Source: DATAYF01 sp036272735
GTDB taxonomy: Bacteria; Chloroflexota; Ktedonobacteria; Ktedonobacterales; Ktedonobacteraceae
Reading direction: 5' to 3'
NCBI GenBank assembly: GCA_036272735.1
Contig: DATAYF010000663.1
Span: 1-10,848 of the forward strand
Length of the DNA: 10,848 bases
Below the pieces are notes generated by a model. The model ran no database searches and was not told the origin of the DNA. It worked only from the letters and a program-made list of their open reading frames with translations. The position numbers and the translations under genes were made by a program. Positions 5,756 through 10,848 of the stretch are shown piece by piece (position 1 is the first letter of the stretch; each line of letters starts with the position of its first letter).

Positions 5756-8700
5756 ATGGGGAGAAAAGAAAAATCCGTTTCTTTAGAAAACAATATACAT
5801 AATGCTATTGGCGCACGTATGCGGCTAGCGCGTACAGAAAAGGGAATCACGCTGACGCAGATGTCTCAACGGATTGGTTACTCCAAAAGTCGTTTATCCA
5901 TCGTCGAAAACGGCAATGGCCGACCTTCACAAGAGCTGGTACGAGCCTATGAACAGGTATTGGCACTAGGTGCGAACAGTCTGATGGGCTTGCCAGGTGA
6001 GGCAGGTGCTACTCATCCCGCCAGCCTTGGGCATCAGCATTCGGCGTTGCCCACAAGCTCTCTCGCCAGCATAGCCGCCGTAAAAGCGACAGGAGCCAGT
6101 AAAGAAGCAGGAGTCGCGCGCGAAAATAGCTCGGATGCGCCGAAAATTAGCAACTTTTATGGACGCGAAACAGAACTGGCAACGCTACAGGAGTGGTGCC
6201 AGCATTGCCGGATCATCACGTTGCTGGGCATCGGCGGCATCGGCAAATCGCTCTTAGCCAGCGCATTCAAAGAACGGATCAAAGAGCACTTTGATATTGT
6301 TTTCTGGTACTCTTTACAAAACGCTCCCCCCCTCGAAGTATTTCTCAAGGATTGTATCAATTTCCTTTCCGGCCAGGGTGCTATCGAACAGCCGCAAGAT
6401 ATTAATGAGCAGATCAGCCTGCTTGGTCGCTACCTCATGGCGCAGCGCTGTTTGCTTATCCTTGATAATGTCGAATCGATCCTGGATAGCCAGCAGAGCG
6501 TCGGCAATTATTACTATGGCTACGAAGAGTACGGCACGCTGCTGACGCATTTTGGCGAAAGCGAACACCAGAGCACATTGCTACTCACCGGTCGCGAATT
6601 GCCGCTCGATATCGTACGCATGGAGGGCGAGCAGGTACGGACACAGCAATTAACGGGTCTGGGAGCCGAAGAAGGCTATCGTATCCTGCAAGAAAACGGG
6701 GTGCACGGCACAAAAGAGCAGTGTACACGCCTGGTCAAGGCATACGCGGGCAATCCACTGGCCTTGAAACTCATTGCATCGCCGATTAAAGAGCTTTTTG
6801 GTGGCGAGGTCGGCGAGTTTCTCAGCGAGCGCGGCATCGTCGTCGGCGATATTTATGACCTGATCGACCGGCAATTTCAGCGCCTCTCAGCGCAGGAGTA
6901 CGAAATTATCTACTGGTTCGCCCTGGCCTGTGAACCAATCTCGCTCAATACCGTGCTCAAAAAGATTATTCGCCCCCTGCCCAAACGCGCGCTGCTCGAC
7001 GCCCTCGACTCGCTGAAAAGGCGTTCGATGATCGAGAGTAGCGGTGGTTCACAATTCAGGCTGCAACCGGTTATCATGGAGTACGTGACCGACGATTTTG
7101 TACACGAAGTCAGCCAGGAGGTTGCCAACAAGCGCTTTACGCTGCTGTCGAGCCACGCGCTCATGGACGCCGAAGCCAAGGATTACGTCAGAAATAACCA
7201 GGTGCGACTCTTCCTTGAACCGATCATCCGGCAATTATTAACCAGTGAGGGCAAAGCAGCCAGTACAAAGATGCTTACAGAGATGATTGAGGAGCTGCGC
7301 ATCACACGGCCACAAACGCCCGAATACACGGCGGGGAACCTGCTCAACCTGCTGGTACAGTTACGCGTCGACCTGACTGGTTACGACTTTTCCAACCTGG
7401 TCATCTGGCATGCCTACCTGTCTGAAGTGGCCTGCACCAACGTCAATTTCGCGTATGCACAATTCGAACATTGTGTCTTTACGGATGCCTTTGGCAGCAT
7501 TCTCGCAGTGGCACTTAGTCCGCGCGGTGATCTGTTAGCGGCGGGCAGTGCCAACGGTGATGTCAGGCTATGGAATATCCATTCGGGCGCGCCACTGGGC
7601 ATCTGCCAGGGTCATACCGATTGGATACGCGCGGTCGCTTTTAGCCCCGATGGCACCATGATCGTCAGCGGCAGCGACGACCAGGAATTGCGTCTGTGGG
7701 ATATCAGGACCACCCAATGCCTGAAGACATTCTCCGGCCATACCGACCGCGTGCGCTCGGTCGCTTTTAGTCCCGATGGCGCAAGCATTGTCAGCGGCAG
7801 CGAAGACGCCACGATCCGTGTATGGGATGCACATACCGCCGATTGTCAGATGGTGCTGCAAGGAGATCCTCAGCGCGTGCGGGCGGTAGACGTTCATCCC
7901 CAGGGAAAATTCATCGCCAGTGGTGGTAACGATCAGAACGTAAAAATTTGGGATGCGCAGAGCGGAGCGCTCCTCAAAACGTTGCAGGGCCATAAAGAAC
8001 TCATCTGGTCTATCAAGTTCAGCCCCGATGGTCGTTACATCGCAGGCGTCGGGTATGATCAGATCGTCTATATCTGGGAGCTAGCAAGCGAGAAGCCGTA
8101 CAAAATATTCAAGGGGCATACCAGCCGCATCTGGACCGTAGATTTCAGCCCGGACAGCACCTACCTGGCGACCGGCAGCGAAGATCACACCATCAGAATC
8201 TGGAACCTTCACGGCGACGAGAACGCACTCACGCTACGCGGCCACACCAACCGGGTCTGGTCACTGGCTTTTAATTTCCAGGATAGCACGCTGGTGAGCG
8301 GCAGCGATGACCAGACGATCCGTGTCTGGAATCCACGTGATGGGCAATGTCTCAAAACGTTCCAGGGACATAGTAGTACCATTCGCTCGGTCGCCTTCAG
8401 CCCTGATGGCAACCTGCTGGCCAGTGGCAGTGACGATAAATTGGTACGGCTGTGGGACGTCAATAACGGGCAATGCTACAAGGTCATGCAGGGACACAAC
8501 ACCTGGATTTACACGGTCGCCTTCAACCCTACAGGCCACATGGTCGCCAGTGGCAGCGACGACCAGACGATCCGCCTGTGGGATGTCAACACGGGGTATT
8601 GCCAACTCACTCTGGGGGGACACACCAACTGGGTGCGCTCGGTCGCCTTTAGTAACGATGGCACCAGATTAGCCAGTGGCAGCGATGACCGCACCTTACG

Positions 8701-9346
8701 GCTGTGGGAAGTGCGCACAGGGCAGCTTCTGGAAACGATCCAGAGTAATCATGGCCGTATCTGGTCAGTTGCCATCAGCAGCGATGGGAACTGGGTTGCC
8801 AGCGGCGGTGAAGACACAATTGTGCGCATCGTACATTTACAGCAAGACCACCACACATTGGAACTGCGCGGGCACAACCAGCGCGTGCGTACCGTCACGT
8901 TCAGTCCTGATGGGAGCAAGCTAGCAAGCTGTAGCGATGATTGCACCATCCTCATCTGGAACGTCAACACGGGCAGGTGTATACGTGGCATCAGCGGGCA
9001 CACCAACTGGGTCTGGTCGATAGCCTTCAGCCCTGATGGACGCTTCCTGGTCAGCGGCGGGGACGACCTGAGCGTGCGTATGTGGAACGTGCAGACAGGC
9101 AAGCAGATCTGGGCGAGCTACGAACACACACGCCGCATCTACTCGATCAACTTTAGTCCACGCGGTGACGTGGTTGCCAGTGGTGGCTACGACGGCAGCA
9201 TCAAACTATGGGATGTGGAAACTGGGAACTGCGTAAAGACGTTGCGCATGGAACTTCCATACGAGCGCATGAACATCACGGGTGCCGTCGGTCTCTCCTC
9301 CGCCCAGCGCTCCATGCTGCGCAAATTGGGGGCCATCGAGGTATAG
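5756..9346 (+). CDS. XRE-HTH / NB-ARC-type STAND ATPase / WD40 repeat regulator
   Basis: A 1196-residue protein. An XRE-type helix-turn-helix is at about residues 16-75 (RMRLARTEKGITLTQMSQRI, then YSKSRLSIVENG). After a low-complexity linker (80-130), an NB-ARC-like NTPase spans about 135-400: GRE at 136-138, Walker A GIGGIGKS (158-165), Walker B LLILDN (233-238), the sensor-type TGRE (278-281) and GNPLAL (332-337). A winged-helix-like part follows (380-450), then a helical region and a short pentapeptide-like linker (540-580: SNLVIWHAYL, NFAYAQFEHCVF). Residues 581-1168 are 14 WD40 blades, and a C-terminal tail YERMNITGAVGLSSAQ recurs in such proteins. STAND proteins switch between ADP-bound resting and ATP-bound oligomeric states on ligand sensing; here the HTH suggests transcriptional output. 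The ligand is unknown. It is divergent from the sigma factor gene and 151 nt before ppk2. Confidence 0.88.
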   Translation: MGRKEKSVSLENNIHNAIGARMRLARTEKGITLTQMSQRIGYSKSRLSIVENGNGRPSQELVRAYEQVLALGANSLMGLPGEAGATHPASLGHQHSALPTSSLASIAAVKATGASKEAGVARENSSDAPKISNFYGRETELATLQEWCQHCRIITLLGIGGIGKSLLASAFKERIKEHFDIVFWYSLQNAPPLEVFLKDCINFLSGQGAIEQPQDINEQISLLGRYLMAQRCLLILDNVESILDSQQSVGNYYYGYEEYGTLLTHFGESEHQSTLLLTGRELPLDIVRMEGEQVRTQQLTGLGAEEGYRILQENGVHGTKEQCTRLVKAYAGNPLALKLIASPIKELFGGEVGEFLSERGIVVGDIYDLIDRQFQRLSAQEYEIIYWFALACEPISLNTVLKKIIRPLPKRALLDALDSLKRRSMIESSGGSQFRLQPVIMEYVTDDFVHEVSQEVANKRFTLLSSHALMDAEAKDYVRNNQVRLFLEPIIRQLLTSEGKAASTKMLTEMIEELRITRPQTPEYTAGNLLNLLVQLRVDLTGYDFSNLVIWHAYLSEVACTNVNFAYAQFEHCVFTDAFGSILAVALSPRGDLLAAGSANGDVRLWNIHSGAPLGICQGHTDWIRAVAFSPDGTMIVSGSDDQELRLWDIRTTQCLKTFSGHTDRVRSVAFSPDGASIVSGSEDATIRVWDAHTADCQMVLQGDPQRVRAVDVHPQGKFIASGGNDQNVKIWDAQSGALLKTLQGHKELIWSIKFSPDGRYIAGVGYDQIVYIWELASEKPYKIFKGHTSRIWTVDFSPDSTYLATGSEDHTIRIWNLHGDENALTLRGHTNRVWSLAFNFQDSTLVSGSDDQTIRVWNPRDGQCLKTFQGHSSTIRSVAFSPDGNLLASGSDDKLVRLWDVNNGQCYKVMQGHNTWIYTVAFNPTGHMVASGSDDQTIRLWDVNTGYCQLTLGGHTNWVRSVAFSNDGTRLASGSDDRTLRLWEVRTGQLLETIQSNHGRIWSVAISSDGNWVASGGEDTIVRIVHLQQDHHTLELRGHNQRVRTVTFSPDGSKLASCSDDCTILIWNVNTGRCIRGISGHTNWVWSIAFSPDGRFLVSGGDDLSVRMWNVQTGKQIWASYEHTRRIYSINFSPRGDVVASGGYDGSIKLWDVETGNCVKTLRMELPYERMNITGAVGLSSAQRSMLRKLGAIEV
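7496..9259 (+). repeat. 14 WD40 blades of exactly 42 codons (126 bp)
   Basis: The reading frame contains 14 consecutive units of 42 residues with no length variation, of the form xVxSVAFSPDG..LASGSDD.T(I/L)R(L/V)W(D/N)...G.CL.T..GHT. Fourteen units suit two seven-bladed propellers. Some units are degenerate: unit 3 ends GDPQ rather than GHTx, unit 10 ends SNHG, unit 13 ends YEHTR, and unit 11 has VRIV in place of the usual (I/L/V)W. DNA similarity between units is high in places, for example around 8299-8324 and 8551-8576, 252 bp apart (two units), which suggests gain by unit duplication. Confidence 0.92.
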
Positions 9347-9497
9347 ATGTGGGTAATAAACGATCCCGCGAGGAAGACCTCTACAAGACCTTATTCGGAA
9401 ACTGGGATTTGACCCAGAATCGAAGAGGCCTCAGGTCGTTGCGGCCTGGCTGCTGCGTATTACACCTAAGGAATATTTTCGAGAAGGAGCAAAAACA
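9347..9497 (+). other. Intergenic leader upstream of ppk2 with small hairpins
   Basis: This 151-bp gap contains three small inverted repeats: GAGG/CCTC (9370-9381), CTGGG/CCCAG (9402-9417) and CAGGTCG/CGGCCTG with a TTG loop (9432-9448, one G-T pair). None is followed by a T-run, so no clear terminator ends the STAND gene, and I find no convincing promoter. Read-through from the STAND gene into ppk2 is therefore possible. Confidence 0.35.
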
Positions 9498-10349
9498 ATG
9501 TCGAAAGACCTGTTATGGCGGGTGAACGAGGGCAGCAAGATTAATTTGCGGGATTACGACCCTGATTACACCGCCGGCTACAAGCACGATCACGAAGTCA
9601 AAGACGATCTTGAGAAGTTGGGCACGGAACTCAGCGAGCTTCAGGAGATTTTCGCGGCGGCTCAGCATCACAGCCTGCTGATCCTGCTCCAGGGCATGGA
9701 TACCAGCGGCAAAGATGGCACGATTCGCCATGTACTGTCGGGCGTCAACCCCCAGGGCTGCGACGTGCATTCGTTCAAGCAGCCCACCGCTGAAGAGATG
9801 GCGCACGATTTTCTGTGGCGCATCCATAAAGTGACGCCGGGCAAGGGCACCATGAGCATCTTCAACCGTTCGCAGTACGAGGATGTGCTGGTGGTACGCG
9901 TGCATGACCTTGTGCCGGAAGAGATCTGGAAGAAGCGCTATAAAGAGATTAACCATTTTGAGAAACTGCTAGCGAACAGCAACACGATCATTCTCAAGTT
10001 TTTCTTGCATATCAGCAAGGACGAGCAGGCCCAACGTCTCGAAGCGCGCGTGGATGATCGTGACAAAGCCTGGAAAATCTCGACCGGCGATTGGCAGGAA
10101 CGGCGCTATTGGGATGATTATCAGACAGCCTACGAGGCGGCTTTAAGCGAATGCAGCACCGATGAGGTCCCCTGGTATATCGTACCATCTAACCATAAAT
10201 GGTACCGCAACCTCGCCATCGCGCATACGCTGGTGCATACGATGCGCAAGTACCGCGACGAGTGGCAGGCCGATCTGGAGGCGCGTGGACGCCAGGAGTT
10301 AGAGGCCCTGCAAAAGATGCGTACCCAACAACAGGCCAACGACCATTAA
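9498..10349 (+). CDS. ppk2: PPK2-family polyphosphate:nucleotide phosphotransferase
   Basis: A 283-residue, single-domain PPK2. These enzymes move phosphate between polyphosphate and nucleotides in the cytoplasm. Walker A is GMDTSGKDG at residues 66-74 (K72); Walker B region IFNRSQYEDV is at 121-130 (R124, E128, D129). The lid EARVDDRDKAWKIS (182-195) and PWYIVPSNHKWYRN near 224-237 complete the family pattern. HVLSGVNPQGCDVHSFKQPT and FLWRIHKVTPGKG resemble the class III group, which uses polyphosphate to phosphorylate AMP and ADP; the class is inferred from resemblance, and class I (ADP) is the alternative. The single domain excludes the two-domain class II. AAGGAG lies 8 nt before the ATG. 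No ppk1 or ppx is nearby. The tail after about residue 245 is charged, helical and probably variable. Confidence 0.9.
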   Translation: MSKDLLWRVNEGSKINLRDYDPDYTAGYKHDHEVKDDLEKLGTELSELQEIFAAAQHHSLLILLQGMDTSGKDGTIRHVLSGVNPQGCDVHSFKQPTAEEMAHDFLWRIHKVTPGKGTMSIFNRSQYEDVLVVRVHDLVPEEIWKKRYKEINHFEKLLANSNTIILKFFLHISKDEQAQRLEARVDDRDKAWKISTGDWQERRYWDDYQTAYEAALSECSTDEVPWYIVPSNHKWYRNLAIAHTLVHTMRKYRDEWQADLEARGRQELEALQKMRTQQQANDH

Positions 10350-10415
10350 CCTGCCTACGCTTCAAGTCAGCCTCGCCCTCCAGCTCACGGTGCAGCCTCT
10401 CAGCAAGACACATAA

Positions 10416-10443
10416 GGAACTGTAGGATGCTGCGTACTGTTCC
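10416..10443 (+). other. Hairpin downstream of ppk2
   Basis: GGAACTGTA (10416-10424) faces TACTGTTCC (10435-10443), eight pairs with one T/T mismatch and a 10-nt loop, 67 nt after the ppk2 stop. It is not followed by T residues, so a rho-independent terminator is doubtful; it may end or stabilise the ppk2 transcript. The rest of 10350-10415 shows nothing recognisable. Confidence 0.3.
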
Positions 10444-10444
10444 G

Positions 10445-10584
10445 CGACCCCTGCAAGAATGATCGCTACCATAGACGAGTATCATTTGTTGATTACGTAA
10501 ACTTTTTGATTGCATGAAACGTGCCAATTTTTATACTAATCAAGCAATATTCGTCTATGGTAGCGACCCTCCTTGTGGGGGTCG
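10445..10584. repeat. 140-bp MITE-like imperfect inverted repeat
   Basis: The two ends mirror each other around one axis. CGACCCC (10445-10451) pairs with GGGGTCG (10578-10584), an 11-nt partly matched step follows on each side, and then 10463-10482 pairs with 10547-10566 over 20 bp with a single G-T pair. After a 3-nt offset, TTGATTA (10489-10495) also pairs with TAATCAA (10537-10543). Such long shared symmetry in a non-coding element suggests a miniature inverted-repeat element or a decayed long hairpin. No clear target-site duplication is seen. Its central part holds the promoter of the following gene. Confidence 0.6.
10510..10537 (+). promoter_or_regulatory. Promoter of the DUF488 gene inside the inverted repeat
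   Basis: TTGCAT (10510-10515) and TATACT (10532-10537) are 16 nt apart. Transcription would start near 10544, so the right arm of the 140-bp repeat would lie in the 5' leader. The leader also contains a small GACCC/GGGTC hairpin (10565-10583) before the ribosome site. Confidence 0.55.
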
Positions 10585-10602
10585 TCAGAGGAGGAAACTC
10601 AT

Positions 10603-10848
10603 ATGGCGAAACAGACGCTACAAATAAAACGAGCTTATGAAGAGGCGGAGGGAAGCGATGGCAGGAGGGTGCTGGTGGACCGCCTGTGGCCGCGTGGCAT
10701 CAGCAAAGAGCGGGCAAAAATTGCTGATTGGTTGAAAGAGATAGCGCCCAGCGACGAATTGCGCAAATGGTTCGCGCACGAGCCTGAAAAATTCGCGGAA
10801 TTTCAGCGACGCTATGAGCAGGAGCTACAAGCAGGTCAGGCCCACGAA
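10603..10848 (+). CDS. DUF488 family protein (3' end cut by window)
   Basis: The first 82 codons are present and the frame is open at the window end; DUF488 proteins of the YeaO kind are about 115-120 residues, so roughly two thirds is visible. The N-terminal IKRAYEEAEGSDGRRVLVDR (8-27) followed by LWPRGISKERAKIADWLKE (28-46) and SDELRKWFAHEPEKFAEFQ (50-68) is the typical DUF488 signature. No biochemical function is established for this group to my knowledge. The ATG has GAGGAGG with 7-nt spacing. It is transcribed in the same direction as ppk2, probably from its own promoter at 10510-10537. Confidence 0.85.
   Translation, partial: MAKQTLQIKRAYEEAEGSDGRRVLVDRLWPRGISKERAKIADWLKEIAPSDELRKWFAHEPEKFAEFQRRYEQELQAGQAHE

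Noticed and set aside
7568..9127. Long open frames on the minus strand opposite the WD40 region
   Set aside because: They arise from the periodic WD40 coding sequence on the plus strand; their repetitive protein sequences mirror it and they lack ribosome sites.
7496..9259. Regularly spaced short repeats suggestive of a CRISPR array
   Set aside because: The 126-bp period is the coding period of WD40 blades within one open frame, with no conserved repeat/variable spacer structure.
9208..9525. Open frame across the STAND gene end into ppk2 (105 codons)
   Set aside because: It runs out of frame through two supported genes, and its sequence has no recognisable domain.
3377..10556. Shared string ATAGACGAATAT near the thiO promoter (3377-3388) and, reversed, in the right arm of the 140-bp repeat (10545-10556)
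   Set aside because: Only 12 bases are identical and the flanks diverge quickly; it is not enough to call a second copy of the repeat.

Overview
The window looks like a chromosomal accessory stretch from a Ktedonobacteria-type Chloroflexota (inferred). It carries a large XRE / NB-ARC-type STAND ATPase with WD40 repeats, an ECF-like sigma factor with the helix patterns I associate with large Chloroflexota genomes, long intergenic hairpins and a remnant of an IS200/IS605-type element. GC content is moderate, with AT-rich intergenic regions. This assignment rests on family resemblance only; no rRNA or marker gene is present.

Layout. Positions 1-90 hold the end of an IS200/IS605-type (TnpB-type) element. 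Four genes follow on the minus strand, read from right to left. A TrpD-like phosphoribosyltransferase homologue (3488-4774) is followed by a 32-bp-stem terminator. Then come thiO glycine oxidase (2120-3247), an exported or membrane-anchored HNH nuclease-like protein (1354-2004) and a two-TM protein with a degenerate phospholipase-D-like domain (203-1117), ending at a perfect 52-nt palindrome. Upstream of the TrpD-like gene, in the same direction, is an ECF-like sigma factor (4854-5525). It is probably co-transcribed with the TrpD-like gene from a good promoter at 5661-5689.

Divergent from the sigma gene, a roughly 230-bp AT-rich region separates it from a 1196-residue XRE-HTH / NB-ARC-type STAND / WD40 protein (5756-9346), whose C-terminal half is 14 blades of exactly 42 residues. 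It is followed by a class-III-like PPK2 polyphosphate:nucleotide phosphotransferase (9498-10349). A 140-bp MITE-like imperfect inverted repeat (10445-10584) with a promoter in its loop comes next, then the start of a DUF488 gene cut off by the window end.

How the genes may work together. The most coherent unit is the divergent pair: the sigma factor plus TrpD-like operon against the XRE-STAND-WD40 sensor/regulator. The STAND protein could sense a ligand or protein through its WD40 propellers and act on DNA through the XRE domain, possibly at the shared intergenic region. This is inference. ThiO (thiamine thiazole synthesis) and PPK2 (nucleotide/polyphosphate energy metabolism) look like independent housekeeping genes. 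The HNH and PLD-like proteins are plausible envelope or conflict factors, but nothing in the window ties them to a known system.
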